From: Calonectria ilicicola
Taxonomy: Eukaryota > Ascomycota > Sordariomycetes > Hypocreales > Nectriaceae
Assembly (NCBI GenBank): GCA_020809705.1
Contig: CP085830.1
Location: 5,456,001 to 5,520,000 of the forward strand
Length of the DNA stretch: 64,000 bases
Reading direction: 5' to 3'
Positions 32,408 through 42,767 of the stretch are shown one piece after another. The position numbers and the translations under genes were made by a program. Under the pieces are notes generated by a model, which saw only the letters and a program-made list of their open reading frames with translations, searched no databases and was not told the DNA's origin. How positions within the stretch are numbered: position 1 is the first letter of the stretch; every line of letters starts with the position of its first letter.

Positions 32408-34185
32408 ATGGAACCCCAACTCAAAGATGGCGAGTTGGCGTACGACGAGCGCGTAGAGTCGGCCACGGACTCGGAGCAGGCCAATGTGACGGGCACTGTT
32501 CGACTGTTTGACAACAACACGGTCGTTCTTATCCCAACCCCTAGTCCAGATCCCAAAGGTAGCCAATAATCGCGATGCCATTGGTCATCCGCTAACCCAC
32601 CACAGATCCCTTGAATCTTCCTGCATGGCACAAGTTTGTCATTGTCCTCCTCGTTGGACTGTACTCGTCGTTCGCCGTCGTGGTCACCTCGGGGATGGGC
32701 GCAGTCTTTACATATGTCCTAGAGGAATATCCGGCAGATCAGGCCACCAAAGCCACTGATCTCCTCACTTACCCAACCTTGTTTATGGGTATCGGAAACC
32801 TGCTTTCCATGCCTTTGAGCATGTCCATTGGTCGCCGCCCAGTCTTTTTATTCTCACTGTTACTCATGGTTGTTACGGGCATCTGGTGCGCCTGCGCTAC
32901 CAGCCTCGACTCGCACATTGCTGGCCGCAACTTTCTATCTCTTGCGGCTGGCCAGAGTGAAGCCCTCGCACCAATGGTTGTGCAAGAGATTTACTTTCTC
33001 CACGAGAGAGCTTCAAAGGTGGCATGGTACGTGGCCGTGCAGGTGACCGGGACGGCTGCCATGTTTGTTGCTACTTCCTACATGGTCCCACCATGGGGAA
33101 TCAAATGGTGGTATGGTGTCATCACGATTGTCAACGGAGTTCTTCTCGTCGTCTCGTACATTTTCGTGGTTGAAACTCGGTTCGATAGACCGTCTGATGC
33201 TGCTGGTGAGTTGAGATGGCCCCTAGAACGTGGAAACTAATGCTGATTCGCAAATGCAGAAGGGGAAGTACATCTTAAGCTTGATGCCGAAGGTCGTCCA
33301 AGCACAACCAGGAAACCCGTCTTTGAAAAGATCTTCAAGGTCACAACGGCACACACTCATGTGCTTGAGCCTGAGCGCTATGGTCCTCGCACATGGCGCC
33401 ACAATTTAACCATCTGTCACTTCAAGCCCGACTGGTCCATGATTCTGAAGTTTTACAAGGAAACCTTTCAGAGCTTGTTGATTCCCACTATTCTGTGGCT
33501 GATGCTGCTGAATGGCGCATACCTGGGAGTTTACGTATATCAAGTCTCGTCATTTGCCACCATTTTGATGTCTCCCCCATACAATTTCAAATCCGAGTGG
33601 CTGGGATTTGTGCAAATGGCCCAGATTGTTGATTGTGCCTTTATGCTGCCTCTCCTTGGGTACGGTTCGGATCTGATTGTCAAGACCATGAGTCGGCGCC
33701 GGGGTGGTGTATTTGATGTTTGTTCCCAAAAGATACAACTTGATGATGGTTTGCTAACATATAAATAGCCCGAATATCGCCTCATCCCGCTCATCATCCC
33801 AGTAATTGCCGTCATTTTCTCTTGCGTCTTTTTCGGGCTGGCTGGGTCCCACCCCTATGATTGGTCATGGGCAACAGTGGCGGTCCCGTATAATCTGGGC
33901 TACTTTGCATTCCTGGGTGCTAATACTGTCGGAATCACTTATGCTGTGGATGCTTTCCCACACAAGGCAGGCCCTCTACTGCTTGTTATCTGTGCTGGAC
34001 GTGGGTTCATTTCTTTTGGGCTGAGTTATTCCACCGTTCCTCTTATTGACTCTATGGGGTACGATGGCGCCATGAACATTTTTGCCATTATTTGCGGCGT
34101 CTTGTCTGGGTTTGGAATAGCCATTTACTTTTTCGGAAAGCAGATCCGATTGATGACGCAGAAATGGCTTTTCAAGGACGAATAA
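32408..34185 (+). CDS. Major facilitator superfamily transporter (drug:H+ antiporter-like)
   Basis: Four exons (32408-32558, 32606-33205, 33260-33717, 33769-34185) give 541 aa in frame. The start is ATG in MEPQLKDGELAYDE. The cytosolic N-terminus is followed by DPLNLPAWHKFVIVLLVGLY, the entry typical of the fungal DHA1-type antiporters. The loop between helices 2 and 3 has the MFS signature in reduced form (GNLLSMPLSMSIGRRPVFLF). A charged central loop (KLDAEGRPSTTRK onward) separates the two six-helix halves, and helix 8-12 segments follow, such as IPVIAVIFSCVFFGLAG. It probably exports a small molecule at the plasma membrane, either the product or a toxic substrate of the neighbouring enzymes. 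Confidence 0.9.
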
Positions 34186-34408
34186 AACAGGCTCGATAAT
34201 TGAGAAATATTTGACACTCATATCTGGTGTGCTAGTAGCTGGAAATTGCGATTTACATTGACATGTCTACTATAGTGTGCTTGAAAGTGATCCCTACTAT
34301 ACAGGCTTGATTCCTCAAGAAATAGCTATGGCCCCACCATCTTCAATATTCCTATTTGGATACTATTCTGAGAGGAATGTTAACACCACTTTGAGATTTA
34401 AACAAAAC

Positions 34409-35566
34409 TTAATGCGGCATTTGTAACCGCACTAGATGTTGAGTTTGCAACTCACGTTGTGCTGCCTCTTCTAGTTGCCGCTGTGGGTGATCAGGATGAG
34501 AGTTATGCGCCACTGGCTCCGCCGCCGTAGAAGTAACGTAATTCCCAGAGGGCTGTTGGCGATCTGAGCCCTCTGGTAGTAAAGGTTGTGACACAGACCA
34601 GACTCCATTCTCCCTCCTGGAAAACAGAATGTATAAAGTGTAGAAGAGGAAGAAAAGTGGAAGAATTGAGAAAAAGTATTTTAGGATGATGTGGTAAACT
34701 TGATAGTATGGACCAAAACCATCAAATCGCTCGGCGGCTGCTAACGAGATTAATTGGTAGAGTGCGCGGGTGAGCCATAGAATAGAAGCTGAGATCAAAA
34801 AGGTTGGGCCCTAAAGGGGAGTTAGCAACAAAAATCAATTATCTGCATAGTTTTGCATGGCTACCTTGGACACCTGTGGCTGAGGGCGGCACAATATTGC
34901 CACTTGGACTGATCTAGCAAGAACCAAAAGAGACATTGCAAGCACCACTGTGCGGAGTGCAATGGAAACCCAAAATCCAATCATATCGGGCCAGTAATTA
35001 AAGTATTGCCTAATCTCGATACCGAGCTCGGCAAAGGCGAGGGAAGCAACTATAACCGCAAAGGCACAGACGGCGATTGTCAAGGCGTATTCTAAATTTG
35101 GCCCTCTTGTGTTTTGCACAACAAGGATTCCGCTGCCTACGCGGAGGAGAACAACTGGCACAAAGAGATCTATCAACGAAGTAAACAGCAATGAAATAAA
35201 CACAAAGGCGACATAGACCCTGTATTCAAGATCAAAGTAATAAAAGGTTGCTACCAGCAACGACTGCATGATTGTGTTGAATAAGCAAGTCCTGGGTGTG
35301 AACGGTTAGACCGAAAGGACATCGCGGATGCGAGAGTGGACTGGCAGGCACAACCGCGAGAGTGCATGTGAAAATATCAATGAACAATTCTACTAACGCT
35401 GTGAAAAAGCCAATGGCTAATTGAGCCATGAAGCGGCCCTTCGGGCTGGATCATGACATGCGTGCACACGGCGGAGAGAGAAGACGAAGAGAATTGCAGT
35501 CGCAATAAAGGTAATTCCGTTAAGGACCGCACTAACAATGTAATATTTGATGAAGTCTCTCATTTT
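34409..35566 (-). CDS. Multi-helix fungal integral membrane protein, 5' half uncertain
   Basis: The last two exons are firm: 35263-34865 and 34810-34409, joined across an intron with TTGCTAAC branch and TTTAG acceptor. They encode about six hydrophobic helices (VAFVFISLLFTSLIDLFVPVV, ALTIAVCAFAVIVASLAFAE, ILKYFFSILPLFFLFYTLYI) and a polar tail. Upstream, an exon from ATG at 35429 to 35355 (MAQLAIGFFTALVELFIDIF) joins cleanly through an intron with a CTAAC branch, giving 291 aa. A still earlier stretch from ATG at 35566 (MRDFIKYYIVSAVLNGITFI) encodes another helix but sits in a different frame; SSPKGRF just before MAQLAIG suggests a one-base deletion. The family is not recognised. It may simply neighbour the transport cluster. 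Confidence 0.65.
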
Positions 35567-36626
35567 GTCGAGAAAGTGGAGTGCTTGATGTCAACTTGGC
35601 TTTTGGCGATTGAACACGCGATACTTGGATGAGAGTCGCGGTGGAAAAGAAATATTTCATAAATGGGCAGCCGACTAATACTTATCCAACTCGGTTGAAA
35701 TAATAAATAAACTACAAAATAAGGTATGTGCGTGCGCTGCGGTGAAGGAGGCAGTGAAGAAATTCAACCCAGCATCGTGCCTTGGTAGCGAATGATGGCG
35801 AGGAAAATGGCGTGGTGATGCATTTCCACCAACGCGCTAGCGGTAATTCAGAAACCGCAGAGAGGCAGTGTTGATCGAAGCTGGAAATGACCGAGAGCTT
35901 GTGAGGAATAAAGCTGTGAGGCAAGCCAGCTGTAGAGTGGCAGTGCAAGTGTTGTGCCAATATTACAAGGTATATGATTGGTCTATGAAGAGAATGGTAG
36001 TGCTAGGAGGCCTCATGAGGCTCTTGGTCGCAATTCAACATTTGTCGGTTAAATGCCTATCGCCCGAAACGGGTGTGCCAAGAACAACACCAGCGGGGTT
36101 GTGTTGTAGCCAGGAAGTTGTCTTGACTTGGCATTCATGTGAGCATGCTTTGTCACTGGATGGCAGCCCAACATCTCGAAATCATGTGAGGTTATATTGC
36201 TACTATCTGGCGAAGCGCTGCATACGCCTCCTTTAAGAAGCTGAATGTGATGTTGTAATGTAAAAAGCATAGCCGCGTTGATTTAATATGTCTGGTGATG
36301 GTGTTGTTCATACAAGTGGACCCCGCTAACCGAGCTGTCTCTTTGGTGGCATTGAGGAAACCATTTCGACAAGGTTTGTGTGAATGATTCTATTACAGAG
36401 GTATCAAATAATTCACTATCTAATGGCCTTGTAAAATCTCCTTTCGTTTGAATCCCTGGAATGCTGCTTTATGCATTGGCGAGCTATCATCACCCCGTGA
36501 AAGGACGCTAAACGATATCCATGACAATTCCGCCGTCAAGTATCGGCTTTGCATAGCCCCGTAGATTGATCCAAGCCCAATGTCTGAGTGATCACGCAGC
36601 AGGCTCTGCATTAAAAAAGACCTGAT
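35567..36626. other. Intergenic, nothing recognised
   Basis: About 1.06 kb between two minus-strand genes. The longest frame (about 122 codons on the plus strand near 36 kb) lacks any domain. No gene is supported. Confidence 0.4.
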
Positions 36627-37262
36627 TTAAACTGCGGCCGCAGGGGTAGTGGCCGCTTTGTTACCAGTATTGGTACCAGTATTGGTACCAGCATTGTTGC
36701 CAGCATTGTTGCCAGCATTGTTGCCAGCATTGTTGCCAGCATTGTTGCCAGCATTGTTACCAGCCTTCTTACCCTTCTTACCCTTCTTGCCCTTCTTGCC
36801 TTTCTTGCCCTTCTTGCCCTTCTTTCCCTTCTTATTAGCGGCGGGTGTAGCCTGGGCTGCAACAGCATCCTCTGCAACGTTGACCTCGTGGTTACGAATG
36901 TTGAGAGTAGCTCCGGCTTCATCCACTTCGTCAACCTCGTCTTCTTCGCCAGCGTGGTCTCGAATCTTTATATTGAAGAGACTATCAGTAAAATTCCGTT
37001 GAACAGTGGATCATTGCCTACCTCCAGATCCTCGGCCTCGTCGATGGGTTCGGCGAGTGGAGCAGCGAGGGCCGGCCCCGCGACAGCTACCAAGGCACCC
37101 TGTTGATTAAGTCAAGTCAGTACAATTTTCGTGGCAGTCAAATATCGTAGCACTCACAACTGTGCGAGTAACTCCCTTGCCGACAGGACCAGTAAAGCCA
37201 GACACAGCAACTGCGGCAACCAGGCCGGTAGAAATAAGACGGAGGAAGGTAGGGGCATGCAT
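36627..37262 (-). CDS. Secreted protein with acidic, KGK-repeat and NNAG-repeat tracts
   Basis: Three exons (37262-37158, 37099-37022, 36965-36627) give 173 aa in frame. The N-terminal hydrophobic run (LRLISTGLVAAVAVSGFTGP) and a second (VGALVAVAGPALAAPLAEP) suggest a signal peptide, although cleavage is not obvious. The body is layered: an acidic part (GEEDEVDEVDEAG), then seven Lys-Lys-Gly triplets, then six Ala-Gly-Asn-Asn units, then AGTNTGTNTGNKAAT. The strong internal repeats in DNA are expected to vary in copy number. No domain is recognised. The layout fits a disordered, wall-associated or antimicrobial-like surface protein, but that is inference. Confidence 0.7.
36650..36840 (-). repeat. 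Coding microsatellite/minisatellite (AAG-GGC type and 12-bp unit)
   Basis: Two adjacent repeats lie inside the third exon of the secreted protein: nine-base units encoding Lys-Gly-Lys and twelve-base units encoding Ala-Gly-Asn-Asn. Units within each array are nearly identical, so array length polymorphism is likely. Confidence 0.8.
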
Positions 37263-38624
37263 TTTGAATGAATGGTAACAGCGATAAAAGCTTGTCTTTA
37301 AGTATGAGATTGAAAAAAATGAACTGATTACTCGGCGCAGCCGAAGTGAGAAATGAAGTAAAGTGAGAATGAGATGAAGTGACTGAAGAGGATGGAGAAG
37401 ACTGTTCATTCACAACACCAAGACTTTATATACTTCTACAGCAAGCCTAAAACACTACTTTTGCAACATATTTGCCCCTACTTGGAGACATGACTAGCCC
37501 GGAGGGAGTCGGTTCCGAGACGTTTGATCTGAGATGCATGGCTTTAGTCGTCCAGTTAGGCCATAGACTGAACAAGACTCGGCTACCGGAATGAATGAAG
37601 ACTGAATTAAGTGTGAGAGACTGGTTCGTCGGAGAACTCGTGCCGATATTGCAGAGCGCGTAGCCTTCTCATAGGCCAACCCGTACGGCTAAACCGTCGA
37701 TCAATCAAGCCACCGGATACCGGAATGAATGATCGCTAGATGCGAGGTGGAAATCCACCCTGACGGAGACTCTGTGCCGACGTTACGAGGAGCGTAGTAT
37801 TCGGATAAGGTTGTTTGCGGTCCAGAGCTCTGGTTCAGGCACAAGCGAATTGTTGCTCCAATCGCTAGTGGTTATGGAGTTGTGTCTTCTGAAACTCGAA
37901 CCTCGCCAAATTGCCTGAATTGAAAGTTAGTTTTTACGATTACTGCAAAGTATGCAATTTAGAAAAAGTCCATTATTGATGTCTTTTTATAAAATATTAG
38001 TGTTAATCTGGGTTAATTTCTACAAAAATGAAATTTAAATATTTATTTTCAATTTCCATCAAATTCAAGGCCAAAAAACCAAGTTGAAGGCGTTATCCTC
38101 CCGTGTCTGGTCGCCTCCGCAAGCCGTTTCAGACTTGGTGGAGCGCCTAGTAAAACACCACACAATCCCCCTGGTTGTCACTACCTGTTTCAGATGAAGC
38201 CGGTTGAGCCGATGGGTTGCGACGACCTGAAACGTGGAATTTCGAGCCATCATTGGGAGTTATCTCTTTATGCTGTTTTTTGGCATCTTGGCGTTTACTC
38301 TTGGCGTAGATCAATGACGTGTCGGCAAGACGGCCTTCGGATCAGCCAGCCGAATTTTCGACCAGTGAAACGTCATTTTTGGAGCGCATTGTACAAGGCT
38401 TGGGTAATGCCAATGGTGTGGGTCATAGCCATCACAAAAGGCGCCATAATTCCATCAGCAGCCTGCCTCCAATAGGTAGAATATTGGATACTCGAGTTTG
38501 GCCAAGATTAAAACTAGAAAAATAACATAAAATTGACATGACTGAGGAAGTAGGATATATTTAAATTCGTGTTTGATCCTTACTTCACCGTGCTGAGCTA
38601 TAGAAGCTACCATTTTCTCAAAAA
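37263..38624. other. Intergenic region with a diverged tandem duplication
   Basis: No gene is recognised in about 1.36 kb. Positions 37583-37678 and 37717-37810 resemble each other (shared TACCGGAATGAATGA start, CGGAGA..CTCGTGCCGA-like middle, GCGTAG near the end), so a small segment was duplicated and has diverged. Confidence 0.5.
37583..37810. repeat. Two diverged copies of a ~95-bp segment
   Basis: Copies begin at 37583 and 37717, with a 134-bp offset. Shared blocks are TACCGGAATGAATGA, a GTGCCGA block and GCGTAG followed by TTC..ATA. Between blocks the copies differ. No coding frame is shared. Origin is unknown. Confidence 0.55.
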
Positions 38625-39320
38625 CTACTCGCAGTTTCCAGAGTTATCCAAGCACTCCTTGTCCCACCCAGTCCTAATTCCTCCAACTTCGACAACTAAA
38701 ATATCTGCAGCGACAACGTCATAAAAGGAACAAGTGCCAATCTCGTCGGTTTTGTAGATGTAGGATTTGCAACGAGAGGCGTAATTGGCACCATTGCAGA
38801 TATCAGAACACTGGCTAACGCCCTCTTTTACCATTCTGAAAGTGGCAAATTCTTCGTAGTTGGGTGATGTGCCATTCGTTCCACAAGTGGCATTGGCGGC
38901 AAGGCAACCGGGGGTAGGCGTCTCCGGTTGACAGGTTGGATAGTCTGCCCAGCAGGCCTTGTCCCAATAATAAGTGCCACTGTCAGCGGCTTCGACTCCA
39001 AACCCAACACGGACATTTCTAAAGACACAAGTCTTTGTGCTAGGCGTGTAAGTGAATGCGATGCAATACACTGAGTAGAACGGGTCGCTGCAAATCTGCT
39101 AGCACTCGGACTCGTCTTCAGCTCCAGTGTAGCTCCCGATCGGCTTAAGGCCGCTCACTGAACTCTTTCCTTCAAAGTTGCAAGTAGTATCGGCGGACAG
39201 GGAAGTAGTGGCCGTCGAAACATCCGATACAGTTGTTGACGCTTCCACGCTACATGGGCTCGCATAAGCACCTGCGACCATGATAGCGACAAGAAGAGCG
39301 ACGTATTTTTTGACAAACAT
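38625..39320 (-). pseudogene. Secreted PAN/apple-like Cys-rich protein with in-frame TAG
   Basis: The frame from ATG at 39320 to the stop at 38625 is a single frame of 231 codons interrupted by one TAG at 39099-39101. Residues 1-20 are a signal peptide (YVALLVAIMVAGAYA). Two apple-like domains follow: CNFEGKSS ... ESEC-stop-QICSDPFYSVYCIAF, and CLAANATCGTNGTS ... QCSDICNGANYASRCKSYIY. In apple domains the first Cys pair sits across exactly this position, so the stop probably replaces a Gln (CAG to TAG). Alternatively an in-phase 60-nt intron (39158-39099; GTGAGC donor, CTAG acceptor) would remove the stop. The gene is either a young pseudogene or is spliced there. Confidence 0.65.
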
Positions 39321-40182
39321 GATGAAAACTAAAGTGATAGCGAATGAACTAGCTGGTTAAATGAACATTAGACATGTTCTCGTTCCGTCTTGCATTTATA
39401 TATTCTCGAAATGAAATGACTCGGAGGTTCCTCCATGCGGTTGGCCCATTGGCAACCAGTAAAGTGCTATGACACTGCAGCTGCAATGCAGAATACAGCT
39501 CGTATATGTGAACTAGGTTCCTAATTAAGAAATGTCCGATTTCGCAGAAAAAACTACACATCAGCCCACATAGTCAAGAACTAGCGCTTATGCTTGGGCG
39601 CGATGCCGCAACGCTGCAGTAACAAAACGGGATACAGGCCCGTCTTACCGCAACTAAAGCTGTCCAGTATGCACCTCCAGGGCTTTGCAATTGGCCCATT
39701 CCCCTGAAATAAGCTTGCTGGGATGCTTACCTTGCTCTCAATATTCTTACACATGCAGGTTGATGGCTTCACTCGTCAGACGATGCAAGCGCGTATTTCC
39801 AAATAGCTCAGAAGTTCGAAGGAAATTCTTACGAAAAAAGAAGAAAAAGTGGTGAAAGACAAGGGAGGAAAAAGAGAAGACAAATGAATGATGCGGAGAA
39901 GAAAACACCAGGCATTCTCGAGCGTAGCGAGGCCCCCCCGGAGGGCCGCCGGAGGCATTATGCGGTTGACACAGGCAGCGCATCACCGGTGGTATCATGT
40001 AAACCAGGACAACAGTCGGATGATATGATTTTCATAAAATATACAGCGAAAGATAACACAATGAAGCCCAACATTGCGTTTGGCAGGACTATCCTAATGA
40101 GTGACACTTGACATCTTGACAACGCCGTCACCAAGTGGCTCAGGCAAGACTCCAGTGAAATGCTAGTGGAATTCCGACTTCG
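39321..40182. other. Intergenic, contains repeat copy 2
   Basis: No gene is recognised. The T/C-rich (on the minus strand) and GC-rich repeat at 39830-39960 lies here. Confidence 0.4.
39830..39960 (-). repeat. Dispersed GC-rich repeat with pyrimidine tail, copy 2
   Basis: The inverted partner of the repeat at about 3994-4100. The 41-bp GC-rich core at 39918-39958 matches copy 1 without a mismatch, while the flanking pyrimidine-rich tail is similar only in composition. The two copies are about 36 kb apart in opposite orientation. Confidence 0.6.
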
Positions 40183-41335
40183 CTACAGGCCGCCAAATGC
40201 CCGCTCGGCAACACCCCAGCCCCTCACGCGACGACCTTTGATAGTGCCTTGGACGTCCGCATAGCCTTCGAAAAGAGTATTTCCACCGTAAGCGTTTTGT
40301 GCTGGCGCCATCTCGCCCCCAAGCACTGGCTGCTCAATCTCCAGGCTTGCAATGCCGGGAATGTTGACATTGTGCTTGGCATGGTAAGTAAAACCAGTCT
40401 GGTTCGAGACGAAAGGTCTCGATCGGTGGATATCGGCTTCAATCGGATAAACCTCGTGGTGACCATCAGGCGCCATGAAGGTGGCAAAATACTGCTCTGA
40501 GCCATTGTCTGTGGCATCGCTGTGCCAGATGCATGTCTTGAAACCGTTGTCGAAATACAGAATGAACAGGTTCCAGCCGTTTTGTCCAAAACCAGGGCCA
40601 TACTGCCTATCAAACCAAGACATGGATTTCTCTGGGACGACCTCAATCACTTCGCCTTTGTACGTGATATTTCCGGTGACCTCTTGCTCAGGCACAGCAA
40701 ATTCGCGCGACCAATCATCACCCCACTGGAAGATTCCGCCACCACCATTATACATATTGGGCCCCTTTGCAGTGCTCAACAAGCTGAACTCGGCACCTGG
40801 AACAGTGCTTTTGCTAAAAATGGTTGAAAGAAGATCTGGGCTTGTTGCATAGTATTCGAAATTTTCCGATGTGTACGAGAATGAGTCTCTCGCAAGCGTG
40901 TCCCCGGTTGGGAAGAATGTTTCACCGTAAAAGTACTTGTCATTGATATCCGTCAACGACACCCTGTAACTCGTGGAAATCTTGCCGGTGGTGCTGTTTG
41001 CACTTCCAAAAAGATGTCCAACGGCAAAATAATCATGTCCATTGCTTCCGTGAAGAAAGTAAATGGTCCACCAACTGTCAGCGAACTGTACCGCAGGGAC
41101 CAGTCCTGCGGTCAAATTGGAGATGCCAGTCCACTTCTGCAGTTTTTGTACGTGGTTAGGAAATCAGATAAAATTAAGCCCTGTTGGGGCACAGACAAGA
41201 GGAAAGACTTACCGTGTACGGTGTGGACAAAGGGTTAACATCAGGAGCGGTGCGCACGAAGCGTGTTGCGCATGAGTTGGTGGCGAAAAGAGCAGAGGCT
41301 ACGAAAGCCTGCGTGATGGAGTTTTTGTAAAACAT
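40183..41335 (-). CDS. Secreted kievitone hydratase-like / CrtC-AttH lipocalin-fold enzyme
   Basis: Two exons (41335-41213 and 41136-40183) give 358 aa in frame, with GTAAGT donor and CTGCAG acceptor. ATG at 41335 starts a signal peptide (ITQAFVASALFATNSCA). The mature protein carries the N-terminal lipocalin-like CrtC domain (ADSWWTIYFLHGSNGHDYFAVGHLFG) and a second barrel with SMSWFDRQYGPGFGQNGWNLF, a block strongly reminiscent of fungal kievitone hydratases. Kievitone hydratase adds water to the prenyl group of a legume phytoalexin and is secreted by Fusarium. Related proteins also occur in terpenoid pathways, so the natural substrate here is open. Its neighbours are a Zn2Cys6 regulator and an epoxide hydrolase. 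Confidence 0.85.
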
Positions 41336-42767
41336 GGTGATGTTTGTTGGCACAAGGTCTGGCTCTATAGCTACTGTTTCAATAGTAGACGAATTGGTTA
41401 TTTAGAATTGAATGAAACTGGTCTTTTGAGCGAAAGTCTGGGCTGTATTTATATATCTAAAATGCGGACGCATGGTTTGCCCGATTGACCGCTAGCTGCT
41501 CCTTTACGGATTCTTCAGTAACCCGAAGGTCATGATCCTTTTGGAATGTTGTCCTATGACCATTCGAGGCAAAGCCTAGAAGAGTAGGGCTCGGGTCTTA
41601 GTGAACCCCTTCAGGGATGAACTGTCAGCATTTTCCTGTCGTGATTAAGTCCGACCCGAGAGCTACACCAGGACCAAATAACTTTCGCATACTGGCTGTC
41701 TTAGACGCCGACGAGGGGGATCTGCATAAGTCTGTTGACAACCATGAGTGGTCAGCCCAAGATGCAGTACCTAGCCATAGGTCGTCAAGCTTGCAACCAG
41801 GTAAACAAAATTTTGCTGAAGCTACTCGAAAAATCGCGAATCCTTATAGTCCCCAGTGTAGAGACGTTTGTAGTATCAACTGTGTCGTGGTTCAGGAAAA
41901 GTGTTCGTGCTGGTTTGCAGAGGTAGACTCAACAAAGGGTAGGAGCCTCTGCGATTTGTGGCCGAGGGATGGACAGACGGAGTGTTGCGAGCAAATTGAT
42001 TTCAGGTTTGGAGATGGAATCATGTTTGGGGGAAAGCGACTTTATCGAACCAATTGTTATCCGCCCGTTCCGGTTCGTTTGTACTTGAGGCTGCTATTAA
42101 TTTATTCTATGTGTTCAGATCTAACCGAATCTAAATACCGCTAATGCAACCGCCAATGCCTTGGCTTTTATGGCCTGTGAGACCCAGTGTTTGCGGTATG
42201 TGTATGTCAACAAAAGGTGACTCAACAATGTACCAGAACTTGTTAAGGCGAGATATTGAGAGAGAATAGAAAAAAGCAGTCCGTGCTGCTTGGGGGTCTG
42301 GATAGCCTGACATCCCTCCCAATTAATGAATTAGGCAAGCTACCGCGACAATTCCTGGGTTGTGGCCTGACCTATTGGCTAACCGTGGATCCCCGCGGCA
42401 TTTGCTTCCGCCGGAACATGTGGCCGCGGTGACAAAGGGTCTTGAATTGCCGATGAATAAACTGGACGATCCACACAAGACTGTGGTCCAATCAACACCA
42501 AAAGGCCCAGTGGTGTGTGTCAAAGCGGGTCAATGCGGCGAACTGACTCGCCAAGATTGCGGGACTCTCACAGGCCATCCTTGGGCCTGGTAGCCATGCA
42601 AGAATGAGTTTCGGCACCCTTCAACCCTATTGGATTTAAGCTGTTTTAGAGTTGGCCAGTTACGTAAAGACAGCCCCGGCAAGCTGGTAGAAGAAAAACC
42701 TAGAACCATCAGCCTTAAATCGAAGCTTCTCCTAACCTGGGTGCTCAACTGACAACGTGACGTTGAA
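41336..42767. other. Divergent intergenic region, no firm gene
   Basis: The promoters of the kievitone-hydratase-like gene and the Zn2Cys6 gene both lie here. A 175-codon ATG frame at 41617-42144 has some Cys but no domain or signal peptide, and I do not call it. Confidence 0.4.

Noticed and set aside
36649..37002. 117-codon plus-strand frame of Leu/Pro/Phe repeats
   Set aside because: Antisense reading of the KGK/AGNN repeat in the secreted protein gene.
41617..42144. 175-codon ATG frame with several Cys between the hydratase-like gene and the Zn2Cys6 gene
   Set aside because: No signal peptide, domain or splice support; sits in the divergent promoter region.
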